Notes under the pieces: generated by a model
What the model was told of the DNA's origin: nothing
Seen by the model: the letters and a program-made list of their open reading frames with translations, nothing else
The model's database searches: none
NCBI GenBank assembly: GCA_016716335.1
Contig: JADJWN010000014.1
Span: 1-64,000, forward strand
Source: Saprospiraceae bacterium
GTDB taxonomy: Bacteria > Bacteroidota > Bacteroidia > Chitinophagales > Saprospiraceae
Length of the DNA: 64,000 bases
Direction of reading: 5' to 3'
Position numbers and translations under genes: made by a program
Part shown: in pieces, positions 9,642 to 19,182 of the stretch
How positions within the stretch are numbered: position 1 is the first letter of the stretch
How the letters are laid out: the number at the start of each line of letters is the position of its first letter

Positions 9642-10343
9642 TTGAGCACAGGAATATTATATGTAGTACCGACTCCGGTCGGCAATCTGAATGATATGAC
9701 ATTCAGGGCTGTCAGCGTATTGAAAGATTGCGATCTGATCATGGCGGAAGATACCCGCACCAGCTCAAAGCTGTTGAAGCATTTTGAAATAGAAACCCCT
9801 CTGACAGCATACCATGCCTTTAATGAGCATAAAATATTAAATCATATCCTGGAGAAACTCCACTCGGGACAGAATATAGCCCTTATCTCTGATGCCGGCA
9901 CCCCCGGAATATCTGACCCGGGTTTTCTGGTAGTACGTGAATGTGTGAAGGCGGGAATAAAAGTGACCTGCCTGCCCGGCCCTACTGCACTTGTACCGGC
10001 ATTGGTGTCTTCAGGGATGAGTATGGATAAATTTTTTTTTGAAGGATTCCTGCCGCATAAAAAGGGAAGACAAAGCCGGTGGCAATACCTCGCTGAATTG
10101 CCCTGCACCTTCATTTTGTACGAATCTCCACACAGGGTCGAAAAATGTCTGAAAGAAATTGCACAGTTTTGCGGTGAGGAACGGCAGGTATGTATAGCCC
10201 GTGAAATCAGTAAAATGTATGAAGAAATAATCACACTTCCCGCAAAAGAATGGCTGAATATCTTACAGGAAAAAAACCTGAAAGGCGAAATGGTCATAGT
10301 AGTGCAGGGTAAACACAAAAACCGGAACAGTGATACGATTTGA
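9642..10343 (+). CDS. rsmI: 16S rRNA (cytidine1402-2'-O)-methyltransferase RsmI
   Basis: 233 residues. Methylates the 2'-hydroxyl of C1402 in the ribosomal decoding site with SAM. Motifs: YVVPTPVGNLNDMTFRA at the N terminus, MAEDTRTSSKLL, ISDAGTPGISDPG (SAM pocket) and CLPGPTALVPALVSSG, all diagnostic. The likely start is TTG at 9642, because the conserved N terminus begins only five codons later and no ATG is available nearby. The gene overlaps the start of the M16 peptidase gene by 14 bases, so the two are probably translated from one message. Confidence 0.94.
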   Translation: MSTGILYVVPTPVGNLNDMTFRAVSVLKDCDLIMAEDTRTSSKLLKHFEIETPLTAYHAFNEHKILNHILEKLHSGQNIALISDAGTPGISDPGFLVVRECVKAGIKVTCLPGPTALVPALVSSGMSMDKFFFEGFLPHKKGRQSRWQYLAELPCTFILYESPHRVEKCLKEIAQFCGEERQVCIAREISKMYEEIITLPAKEWLNILQEKNLKGEMVIVVQGKHKNRNSDTI

Positions 10344-11562
10344 AAAAAGAATATTGGATAACGGACTTAAAGTCATCGTGCATGAAGATCCATCATCCCC
10401 GATGGCAGCTGTAAATATTGCCTACAATGTGGGTTCGAAAGACGAAGATCCCGATAAAACCGGTTTTGCCCACCTGTTTGAGCATCTGATGTTTGGCGGC
10501 TCTGCAAACATCAGGGATTTTGATGGGCCCATACAAAGTGCAGGAGGTGAAAACAATGCCTTCACCAATAATGATATGACCAATTTTTATGAGATTCTCC
10601 CTGCGGGTAATGTAGAGACGGCACTCTGGCTCGAATCAGACAGAATGTTGAAGCTCAATTTCAGTAAGAAGAATCTGAGTACCCAGAAAAAAGTGGTCAT
10701 TGAAGAGTTTAAGGAGACTTGCCTGAATGAGCCATACGGGGATATGTGGCATCATCTGAGTGCACTGGCCTATACTGTACATCCGTACCGGTGGCCGACC
10801 ATTGGAATAGATATCAGCCATATCGCCAATGCCACCTCCGAAGATGTGGAATCATTTTTTTATAACTTTTACCGTCCAGGCAATGCGGTTTTGTCTGTGG
10901 CAGGCACTGTAAAGGCTCATGAAATTTTCAGAATGGCAGAAAGATGGTTTGGGGATATACCTTCCGGTACAGTGAAAAGAAACGTAATAGTACCCGAGCC
11001 GCCCCAAACGGCAAAAAGGCAGCGTATCCTCCATGCCAAAGTACCCAATGATGCCATTTATATGGCTTTTCATATGGGTGGCAGGCTGGATAAAAGCTAT
11101 TTTGCGGCAGATATACTTTCTGATGCCCTGGCCAATGGCAGGTCTTCGAGTTTTTCCTGCACCTTTTCAAAGAAAAACAGCTCTTCAGTACCATAGATGC
11201 CTTTATATCCGGTTCTATAGATCCCGGGCTCTTTCTGATCGAAGGCAAACCGATGCCCGGAGTCAGCATAGAAAAAGCCTCACAAGCTATCTGGGAAGAG
11301 CTGGAGACAATAAAAAACAATCTGGTGGAGGAGGACGAATTGCAAAGCTCAAAAACTCTATCGAAAGCAGCCTTATTTTTCAGAAGTGAATGTACTGAAC
11401 AAAGCTATCAGCCTGACATATTTTGAGACATTGGGAGATGCGTCACTGATAGATAAAGAGCCGATGAGATATGCGTCTGTCACCGCTGAGGAGATACAGG
11501 ATACTGCCAAAGCAATTTTCAGACCTGAAAATCTCAGTGAATTGATCTACATTGCCTCCTGA
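10330..11562 (+). CDS. M16 family zinc metallopeptidase, three frameshifts in the 3' part
   Basis: The inverted zinc motif is clear in AHLFEHLMFGG (H-x-x-E-H), with the downstream acidic ligand region VVIEEFKETCLNEPYGDMW. Start is GTG at 10330, inside the end of rsmI. The frame breaks three times: at T run 11151-11155, A run 11344-11346 and T run 11376-11380. One added base in each gives a continuous second half with FKEKQLFSTIDAFISGSIDPGL and YFETLGDASLIDKEP, ending at 11562. Total is about 412 residues, matching single-chain M16 peptidases of Bacteroidota that often occur in pairs. Three deletions in one gene point to poor base-calling here, although real decay cannot be excluded. Confidence 0.82.
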
Positions 11563-11568
11563 GAAAGG

Positions 11569-12543
11569 CTATTTATCCCTTTCTATGACAAAGTGAACCA
11601 ACTCCTTCATGGATTGCAGTGCCTCTGACGGCTCCATATCTTCAATCATTTGCAAAGCCTGTTGCTGATATTCAGTCATCATCCGGGTTGCATAGTTTAT
11701 GCCATCATACCTGCGGACAAATTCTATTACCTTCTTTACGACAGCATCACTTTCGCTGTTTTTTCTGATTGCATGCAGTATGTCTTTCTTTTCGGCAGCC
11801 GGAGCTTTACTTAAAGCATAAATCAGAGGCAGGGTCATTTTTTTCTCTTTGATATCAATGCCTTTGGGTTTGCCGATATTGCTGTCTCCATAATCAAACA
11901 GGTCATCCTTGATCTGGAAAGCTATACCTATTTTCTCCCCAAATTCCCACATTTTTTGAGTAAGTTGCGGATTTTCAGTAGTGGAGGATGCACCGGCACA
12001 GCATGCAGCCGCAATGAGTGAAGCTGTTTTCTGACGGATAATCTCATAATACACGGCTTCATCAATGTCCAGTCTTCTGGCTTTTTCCAGTTGCAGCAGT
12101 TCTCCCTCAGCCATTTGTTTGATAGCTTTGGATACGATATGCAGATGATTGTAGTTTTTTGATTCCAGTGCGATATTCATACCCTGAGACAGCAGAAAAT
12201 CTCCTACCAGTACAGCGATTTTATTCTTCCACAATGCATTGACGGAAAAAAATCCACGTCTCTGATAGGCATCATCCACCACATCATCATGCACCAGAGT
12301 GGCAGTATGGAGCAGCTCTACCAGAGAAGCCGCTACATAGGTGGATTCATTAATGTGACCACACATGCGTGCACTCAGGAATACCAGAATAGGTCTGATT
12401 TGTTTGCCTTTTTTCTGGACTATGTAGTAGGTGATCTTATCTAAAAGAGGTACACTGCTTTTCATGGATGCCTTGAAATGCTGCTCAAATTTTTTAAGCT
12501 CTTCCTTTACGGGATATTTTATTGCATCCAGTGTGGCTGACAT
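11569..12543 (-). CDS. ispB: All-trans polyprenyl diphosphate synthase (octaprenyl/heptaprenyl type)
   Basis: 324 residues. Elongates farnesyl diphosphate with isopentenyl units to make the side chain of menaquinone. Both aspartate-rich motifs are present: LVHDDVVDDAYQRRG (first DDxxD, about 86-100) and IKDDLFDYGDS (second, about 216-226). GKQIRPILVFLSARM is the IPP-binding basic region. Chain length cannot be read reliably, so the symbol follows the usual Bacteroidota annotation. It is convergent with the M16 gene, whose stop lies 7 bases from this stop. Start MSATLDAIKYP has no competing upstream ATG. Confidence 0.9.
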   Translation of the reverse strand: MSATLDAIKYPVKEELKKFEQHFKASMKSSVPLLDKITYYIVQKKGKQIRPILVFLSARMCGHINESTYVAASLVELLHTATLVHDDVVDDAYQRRGFFSVNALWKNKIAVLVGDFLLSQGMNIALESKNYNHLHIVSKAIKQMAEGELLQLEKARRLDIDEAVYYEIIRQKTASLIAAACCAGASSTTENPQLTQKMWEFGEKIGIAFQIKDDLFDYGDSNIGKPKGIDIKEKKMTLPLIYALSKAPAAEKKDILHAIRKNSESDAVVKKVIEFVRRYDGINYATRMMTEYQQQALQMIEDMEPSEALQSMKELVHFVIERDK

Positions 12544-12921
12544 ATGGTTTGGTTTCTGCTTCTTCGGTACACCTCTGTTTCAGGGGCTAAGATACTGATA
12601 AAACCCGAGTCTTGACTATTTTTCAGGTTTATGCACCGATGGCTTACTGATAAAAGATAATGTCTGGATAAAAATGTCCATCTTGTTTAAGTTAGCCAGG
12701 TGACAACAATCATAAATAGCTTCCGGTCAAAATGGTTTACTTTTAATAGGCCCGGATTGGTAAGGTTATATCATTGCATGCATCTGTGTGAGGCTTCTTC
12801 CTTTATTTTTGCTCACTTTATCTATTACAGATTGCAAAAGCAGAATGCGAAATCCGGCTTTAAAGCATTAATTTTATAATTTTGCACTGCTTTAGATCCA
12901 CGGCATAAAAATCATACTGTT
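12544..12921. other. Divergent intergenic region between ispB and the DUF6427-like gene
   Basis: 378 bases with no credible gene on either strand. It serves as a divergent control region; the clearest element is the TAATTTTG box at 12877-12884. No tRNA-like fold or strong hairpin was seen. Confidence 0.5.
12877..12884 (+). promoter_or_regulatory. Promoter -7 box TAATTTTG before the DUF6427-like gene
   Basis: TAATTTTG followed by CAC matches TAnnTTTG and lies 37 bases before the TTG start at 12922. A -33 TTTG is not evident. Confidence 0.4.
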
Positions 12922-13896
12922 TTGCTTGAGATATTCAGAAATAACCACTTCATCACCAGTCTGCTGTTATTGCCCTATATTTTTATTTTAAGGCTGCATA
13001 CTTTGATATATCCGGTGGCTTATTACTTTGATGATCAGTCAAATTCATTTCTGACGCATTTTCTTTTCGGAGGGTTTGACAATCCCTATTATCAGAGTAT
13101 TATGGCTGTTTTGCTTGTCTTTATACAGTCTGTGCTGGTGAATTACATATTTGTATATCATAAATATTGCAGGGAAATCACCTTGTTTGCCGGTTTATTC
13201 TACGCCTTGTTTGTGAGTATCAATCCGGCCACCAACCTCCTGAATCCTGTGCTGATTGCCAATACATTCGTGCTTCTGGCGCTCCACAATCTGCTCAAAT
13301 CCTCCCGTATTGCACAGGCTGCTCCCTATATATTCAACAGTGGTTTTTTTCTATCTCTGGCAGGCTTGATTTATACACCCTACACTATTTTGTTTATTTT
13401 TGGAATACTTGCTCTGATTGTGGTCAGATCTTTTAAAATACAGGAAAAACTGCAGTACTTTGCCGGGTTTGTGACGCCGGTATATCTGCTGGCAGTATTA
13501 CTGTACTGGAATGATGCTGACTTAGGCAAACTCAAGTTGCTGAAAGGTGTTTTTTTCAATATCCCGACGCCTGAATATCCGGTACTTTTTTTCAGGCTTA
13601 TGCCGGTATTCATGATATTATTGAGTATTCCCTTTGTACTGTTGCAGTACAATAATCTGACCGGTCGCAAAAATGTGCAGGTTCAGAAAAAATCGGATAT
13701 CCTGTACTGGCTTATGTTGTTTGGATTGGCGTCATACCTTCTTTTTCAGAATCAGGGGCAATACCATCTCCTTGCTTTGGCAGTGCCTGTTGCCATTCTC
13801 ACAGGGATGTTTGTCAGCGATTCCAAAAAAAGGGTGGCTGCCGAACTTATCCATCTCATGATACTGATATTTGCAGGTATTTCTCAGTATGGATAA
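12922..13896 (+). CDS. Multi-pass membrane protein, DUF6427-like
   Basis: 324 residues, about nine to ten hydrophobic helices, no catalytic motif recognised. Begins LEIFRNNHFITSLLLLPYIF from a TTG start at 12922; no ATG lies close to this conserved-looking N terminus. Segments such as NPVLIANTFVLLALHNLL and LAGLIYTPYTILFIFGILAL resemble the Bacteroidota-restricted DUF6427 family as I remember it. Function is unknown; such proteins sit in the inner membrane. It stands alone between divergent ispB and the DsbD-domain gene, with its own upstream promoter-like box. Confidence 0.65.
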   Translation: MLEIFRNNHFITSLLLLPYIFILRLHTLIYPVAYYFDDQSNSFLTHFLFGGFDNPYYQSIMAVLLVFIQSVLVNYIFVYHKYCREITLFAGLFYALFVSINPATNLLNPVLIANTFVLLALHNLLKSSRIAQAAPYIFNSGFFLSLAGLIYTPYTILFIFGILALIVVRSFKIQEKLQYFAGFVTPVYLLAVLLYWNDADLGKLKLLKGVFFNIPTPEYPVLFFRLMPVFMILLSIPFVLLQYNNLTGRKNVQVQKKSDILYWLMLFGLASYLLFQNQGQYHLLALAVPVAILTGMFVSDSKKRVAAELIHLMILIFAGISQYG

Positions 13897-13981
13897 AACC
13901 CGGTTTAACTATCCTGCATGACATTCCGTTAATGTTATATTAAGTACTAAGCCTCAAAAAATCACAAGCAGGTATAATGTT

Positions 13982-13989
13982 TATATTTG
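13982..13989 (+). promoter_or_regulatory. Promoter -7 box TATATTTG before the DsbD-domain operon
   Basis: TATATTTG followed by CACC fits TAnnTTTG and lies 28 bases before the ATG at 14017. It probably drives the DsbD N-domain gene, dsbD and the FKBP gene together, as these are closely spaced. Confidence 0.48.
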
Positions 13990-14016
13990 CACCGCTTTTG
14001 TAAAAACTGAAATCGT

Positions 14017-14457
14017 ATGAAGGTATCTGGAAAAAAAATTCTCACCGGGATGTTCTTGTTTTTATTTATCCTGAATTTAAAAGCCCAAAAAGAACTACCG
14101 GTAAGCTGGACATTTGAGGTGAGTGTCGTGGATATGAATCATGTGGAAGTTAAAGCAGTAGCTGCCATGAAAAAATCCTGGGTAATATATTCACAATTCA
14201 CAGAGGATGACGGTCCTATCCCCACCGGATTTTACTTTGATGACAAGCAGGTAAAATTTGAAGAATTAAGCCCTTCCATCACCGAGTTTGATGATATGTT
14301 TGGGGTAAATGTGACGAAATTTAAGGAGCAGGCAGTATTCAAGGCGAAATTTCCTGCCAATCCGGAGCGAAAGCTGAAAGGTTATGTCACCTATATGACC
14401 TGTGACGGAGCAAAGTGCCTTCCTCCCAAGGATGTTGAAATCGTGATTAACTGGTAA
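14017..14457 (+). CDS. Stand-alone periplasmic DsbD N-terminal (nDsbD-like) domain protein
   Basis: 146 residues: a signal peptide ending in LKAQ (about 1-23), then a single domain homologous to the two N-terminal domains of the next gene. Shared features are VIYSQFTEDDGPIPTGF and the cysteine motif YMTCDGAKCLPP near the end (C-x4-C). In DsbD this domain takes electrons from the membrane domain and passes them to periplasmic partners. A free copy next to dsbD suggests an extra soluble electron shuttle. It ends 24 bases before dsbD, so probably forms one operon with it. Function is inferred from homology within the window. Confidence 0.8.
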   Translation: MKVSGKKILTGMFLFLFILNLKAQKELPVSWTFEVSVVDMNHVEVKAVAAMKKSWVIYSQFTEDDGPIPTGFYFDDKQVKFEELSPSITEFDDMFGVNVTKFKEQAVFKAKFPANPERKLKGYVTYMTCDGAKCLPPKDVEIVINW

Positions 14458-14481
14458 TCCTCTCAATTTATAAATATTCTT

Positions 14482-17017
14482 ATGAGAAGTGTTGTATCTC
14501 TTGTTTTGATCCTGTCATACCTGCTGCCTGCCTACAGTCAGATACTGAAGCCCGTAAAATGGGATTTTGATATTAAAAAGACAGGAACCGATGAGTATGA
14601 GCTTATTTATACAGCGAATATTCAGAAGGGATGGACCGTATATTCCCAATACACCTCAGATGATGGTCCTGTACCTACCTCTGTCAATTATGAAAAAATG
14701 GAGGGAATAAAATTATTGGGAAAAGCCTCTGAATCCGGCAAGAAGAAAGAAGGAATGGACAGCTATTTTGGGGTGGTGGTGACCAAGTTTCTGGCTGATA
14801 AGCCATTTGTCATTACCCAAAAAATCAAAGTCACAGATCCAACCAAACCCATTGCAGGCTATGTGACTTACATGACCTGTGATGATACCCGCTGCCTGCC
14901 TCCCACGGATGTGGATTTTGAATTTAAAATTCCCCCAGCCGACGGCACAGTGACAGTTGCTAAACCTGAGGATGACATCGCGACTACCGCCTTATCTGCC
15001 AATGCGGACAGTAAAAATGTAGCTGCAGTGGATTCTGACAAATTGCTTAATCCTGTAAAATGGGAAATCACAAAGGAGAAAATCAGCGAAAAGGAATATG
15101 ATCTGATTTTTACAGCACGGATAGATAAGGGGTGGACAGTTTATTCTGTCTATACCTCAGATGACGGACCCGTACCCACCACGCTCAATTTTGAGTCAGA
15201 AGAAGGTTTTGTGCTGAAAGGTCAGGCCGTAGAAAACGGAAAGAAAAAAACCGGTAAAGACCCTCTGTTTGACAATATTGTGGTGACCAAATTTCTGGCA
15301 GACGAGCCTTACGTCATTAAACAACGCATAGAAATCACTGATGACAGCAAGCCTGTGGTGGGATATCTCAATTTCATGACCTGTGATGACACCCGATGTC
15401 TGCCTCCTCAGGATGTGGATTTTGCATTTGCTTTTTCACCACAGGCGGAGGCTTTGCTTTCTTCCAATGGATTGAATGCCAAAATCAATGGAGACAGAAT
15501 AGATCAGAAAATCGCTTCTCTGGCAGAAAGTTATGAAAATCCGGTTGGAAGCTGTGGAACTGTGGCAGAGAAAAAAGAGGGACTGTTCTGGACCTTCCTT
15601 TTTGGATTTATCGGAGGGTTGCTGGCACTGCTTACTCCCTGTGTCTTCCCCATGCTGCCGATCACGGTAAGCTTTTTTACCAAAGATACCAAAAGGAAAG
15701 GATGGGTAAATGGTACGATTTACGGTATATCCATCATCATTATTTATATAGTGCTGGGACTTCTGATTACTGTAATTTTAGGTCCTGAGGCACTCAACCG
15801 ACTGTCCACCAACTGGATTGCCAATACCTTGTTTTTTCTGATATTCATTGCATTTGCCTTTTCTTTTTTCGGATATTATGAGATAACCCTGCCAAGCAGC
15901 TGGTCCACCAAAAGTGATCAGATGGCGGATAAAGGTGGATTGATAGGCATCTTTTTCATGGCATTTACGCTTGCTCTGGTATCTTTTTCGTGCACCGGGC
16001 CGATTATTGGTACCGCTATTGTACAGGCTGCCACCAAGGGAGAATATCTCGGACCATTTCTGGTGATGCTGGGATTTTCATCTGCGCTGGCACTGCCCTT
16101 TGGGCTGTTTGCCGCATTTCCAGCCTGGCTCAACAGCCTGCCCAAATCGGGTAGCTGGATGAACTCTGTCAAAGTGGTATTGGGATTTCTGGAGCTTGCC
16201 CTTGCTTTCAAGTTCCTTTCCGTAGCGGATATGACCAATGGATGGGGCTTGCTTAGATATGAGTTGTTTATGGGATTGTGGATATTGATATTTGCGGGTA
16301 TGACCTTATACCTGTTTGGATTTATCAGATTTCCACATGATAGCCCCATGAAGAAGTTGTCACCGGTCAGAACAGGATTTGCCCTGGCATCTCTTGCATT
16401 GGTGGTGTATCTGGCATCGGGATTCAGGATTAACTCAAAAACTCAGGAATACAACGCCTTATCGCTGATGAGTGGTCTGGCACCACCTGCGCACTACAAT
16501 TTCTTTTTGCCTCATCAGGATCTCGATCCAGCCATCAAGGCAAAATATCCGTCTTTTTCGAAGTGTGCCAATAATATCAATTGTTTCAAAAGATTACTTT
16601 GAGGGCATTGCCTATGCCAATGAGGTCAACAAGCCTGTCATGATAGACTTCACCGGTCATGGCTGTGTAAACTGCCGGAAGACAGAAGAGCATATCTGGG
16701 TAGATGACAGAATCCGCACCATATTGAATGATTCATTGGTTTTGATTTCCCTGTATGTGGATGATGACAAAAAACTGGATCAGGTTTATATCTCCGAAAA
16801 TACAGGAGAAAAACTGAGAAATGTAGGTAAAAAATGGGCTGATTTTCAGATTGTGAATTTTCAGCAGAATTCACAACCTCTTTATGTGCTTGCTTCCAAG
16901 GATCAGAAAGTACTCACCGCACCCCGTGCCTACGAAACCGGGGTAGATGGTTATCTGAAATTTTTGGAATGCGGATTGAATTATAACAGATCTCAAAACC
17001 ACAATAAAGTCGATTGA
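14482..17017 (+). CDS. dsbD: Thiol:disulfide interchange protein DsbD with two N-terminal domains, one frameshift
   Basis: Carries reducing power from cytoplasmic thioredoxin to the periplasm. Order: signal peptide (1-19); two nDsbD domains (about 20-150 and 188-318), each ending in MTCDDTRCLPP; the eight-helix cysteine-bearing membrane domain (about 370-640) with LLALLTPCVFPMLPIT and SFSCTGPIIGT; then a thioredoxin-like domain with GCVNCRKTEE. The frame breaks before the last domain: the A run at 16588-16591 has one base too many, and removing it gives NCFKDYFEGIAYANEVNKP. Joined length is about 845 residues. The doubled N domain is unusual against the single one of E. coli. The FKBP gene starts immediately after. 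Confidence 0.9.
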
Positions 17018-17018
17018 C

Positions 17019-17471
17019 ATGAAAAACTGGTTGTACTTTTTTTTGATTGCGGCAGTGATTTCTGCGGGTTGTTCCAAAACACCTACCGCTGAAGATGATC
17101 AGGCCCTGATAGAAAAATATTTGCAAGACAATAATCTCACGGCAACTACCATAGACAGAGGTGTGTATGTCATTATCAACGAGCCGGGTGAAGAGGCAAA
17201 GCCACAGATTACCAGCACCGTAACCGTGTATTACAGAGGATATTATCTGGATGGCACCCAGTTTGACGGTACACAGGCAGGCGGTGCTCCGGCAAGATTC
17301 GCATTGAGCAATGTCATAGAAGGCTGGCAGATCGGAATCCGGAAGTTTGGTAAAGGAGGCAAGGGTACTATTTTGATACCTTCCAGATTGGGCTATGGCA
17401 AAAACCCTCCTTTCGGGGTCAGATCCAATGCAGTTCTTATTTTTGATATCGAATTGGTGGATTTTAATTAA
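17019..17471 (+). CDS. FKBP-type peptidyl-prolyl cis-trans isomerase, lipoprotein
   Basis: 150 residues. A lipobox ending SAGC at residue 18 follows a hydrophobic leader, so the protein is probably lipid-anchored in the envelope. The FKBP fold is seen from about residue 60: YYRGYYLDGTQFDGT, VIEGWQIGIRKFGKGGKGTI and IPSRLGYGKNPP, ending in AVLIFDIELVDFN. These are the standard prolyl-isomerase motifs. It begins one base after dsbD ends and fits an envelope protein-folding operon of thiol redox and proline isomerisation. Confidence 0.92.
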   Translation: MKNWLYFFLIAAVISAGCSKTPTAEDDQALIEKYLQDNNLTATTIDRGVYVIINEPGEEAKPQITSTVTVYYRGYYLDGTQFDGTQAGGAPARFALSNVIEGWQIGIRKFGKGGKGTILIPSRLGYGKNPPFGVRSNAVLIFDIELVDFN

Positions 17472-17613
17472 GAAAAAAGTACTTCTTACCTCTGTTATTA
17501 TCTGTAAAGTCAGAAGCAGGGACAAATATGATTTTTTCGATTAGAATTACTCTTTTATAAGACTTGCAGCCGGAATCAACCCATCCGGTTCACTGGATAC
17601 TGTCCTAAAATAT

Positions 17614-18622
17614 TTATAAAGTATCCAGACGGATAAATTCAGTTTCTGTAAAGAATTGGGAAGCTTTGATTTCGGGATTGTGAATTCTTTCAATCAGGTG
17701 AAGTGCCGCTTTCTTTCCGGTTTCGTATCCGGAGTGCAGTATATGAGATACTCTTTTATGAAAATAATAAGGAGCTTTCCCGTCGCTCACCGCTATTAAT
17801 TTTATCTTCTTTTTCCCCTGTTCTTCCCATTTTATAAAGGGTCGGTAGGCTGCTACCAGGATTTCATCAGACATGGTAAAAATACCATCGGGCACTCCAT
17901 GCTTTTCAGAATAATGGTTCAGTGTCTCTTCAAAACCATTTTGGGAATCCATAGATATGACGTGATATTGAGGTAAAGGGTCAATGGAACCGGAGTAGTT
18001 TTCAAAAGCCTGTATAAAGCCCGCTTCCCTGCTTTTGGTAATCTCCAGACCGGATTTTGCAAATATGCCCAGGCAATGAGTGCAACCACTTTTGAGCAGC
18101 AGAGTAGCGGCTTGTGCTGCAATTTGCAGATCATCAACACGAATCAGAGAGTATTTTTGAGTGGGAAGTATTTTATCCACAATGACGACCGGCGTATTTT
18201 CATCGTGGAGCGGCTCAAAATGATCCAGATCTGTCGTTTGCTCTGTCAATACAGCCAAAACACCGTCCACCAGCCAGCTCATACAATGCTGTATGGCCGA
18301 GACTTCTTTCTGATAATCATTATTGGTGTGCAGAATAATCAGGGAGTAACCGGCTGCACTCAGGGTATCCTGAACTGCCTGAAGAAGATCCGGCATAAAA
18401 AACATATTATATTCCGGGGCTATAAGCGCAATCAAACGAGATTTTTTGCCTGAAATAACGGGCATGCAGATTGGGTACATAACCCAGCTCTTTCACAGCC
18501 TCCTGTACTCTTTGTTTCGTCGTTTCACTTATGCCCGGATGGTTGCTGAGTGCCCGGGATACAGAGGATGGTGTAAGGGACAGCATAGCTGCAATATCCC
18601 TGATGGTGATACGCTTTTTCAA
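17614..18622 (-). CDS. LacI family transcriptional regulator, one frameshift
   Basis: About 335 residues after repair. N terminus KKRITIRDIAAMLSLTPSSV is a standard LacI helix-turn-helix followed by SRALSNHPGISETT and the hinge ELGYVPNLHARYF. The frame then breaks at the T run 18442-18447 (plus strand), one base too long. The next frame resumes as KSRLIALIAPEYNMFFMPDLL, the start of the periplasmic-binding-like effector domain, and runs to 17614. The gene is divergent from susC across 560 bases, so the natural target is the susCD promoter, where an imperfect inverted repeat is present. The effector is unknown but is probably a sugar or related metabolite taken up by the SusCD pair. Confidence 0.88.
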
Positions 18623-19077
18623 AGGAATATTTTTTACACAACAAACGTTTGCATTTAGCCAATTGTTTGGTCTTTTTATCCCTAATTAATCAAATGATAG
18701 CTTTCAGCACGCTTTTACACTGACAAGGTGCAATTCTGTTGTAATACCTGATTTTTTACTGAATAAAAGTTTGTTATTGAAAATCAGAGGGTTAAATCTT
18801 AATAGCCGTCTGTATATAAGTCGCACAATCAAACCATCTGCCGTACCGGAAATACTTTTAGATATATCTGTCAATCGGTTATCTGTCTGTTTAACGGCCA
18901 AAGTCAATTTCGCATGCCAAATTTTATCAAATATTAAGGAAATGTTAAGAATAAATTCAGAATATTTGGAAAATAAATAATTTTTTCTAAAAATAAAGTA
19001 CTGTATATTTTTAGAAACGGATGTTTTGTCACGAATTTTTAGGATTTTAACAAAAATTGAGTTTCAAAATGATGTCA

Positions 19078-19105
19078 TTGAAATATAAATAATTTGTTAA
19101 GTTTG
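19078..19105 (+). promoter_or_regulatory. susC promoter: TTG, 17-base spacer, TAAGTTTG
   Basis: TAAGTTTG at 19098-19105 matches TAnnTTTG exactly and TTG at 19078-19080 lies 17 bases before it, within the range for Bacteroidota -33/-7 elements. This predicts a transcript start near 19110-19114 and a leader of about 70 bases before the ATG at 19183. Confidence 0.58.
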
Positions 19106-19112
19106 TGCCTCG

Positions 19113-19140
19113 TACTTAAGTGTAATACATACACTAAGTA
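19113..19140 (+). promoter_or_regulatory. Candidate LacI operator (imperfect inverted repeat)
   Basis: Left arm TACTTAAGTGTA (19113-19124) and right arm TACACTAAGTA (19130-19140) are inverted copies differing by one extra A, separated by ATACA. The repeat covers the predicted transcript start of susC, where a repressor would block initiation. It lies next to a divergent LacI gene. It lacks the central CG usual in LacI operators, so the assignment is inference. Confidence 0.42.
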
Positions 19141-19182
19141 TGTAAAGATTTAATCATTTATTAACAAAATCATCTAAGCCAC

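Larger units (their letters stand above)
18623..19182. other. Divergent regulatory region between lacI and susC
   Basis: 560 bases, AT-rich, without a credible gene. It holds the susC promoter boxes and an inverted repeat described separately. Short reading frames seen here overlap on both strands and have no recognisable features. Confidence 0.55.

Noticed and set aside
16588..16591. Programmed frameshift in dsbD (and similar sites)
   Set aside because: No slippery heptamer with downstream structure was recognised, and the same kind of break occurs in many unrelated genes, so assembly error is simpler.
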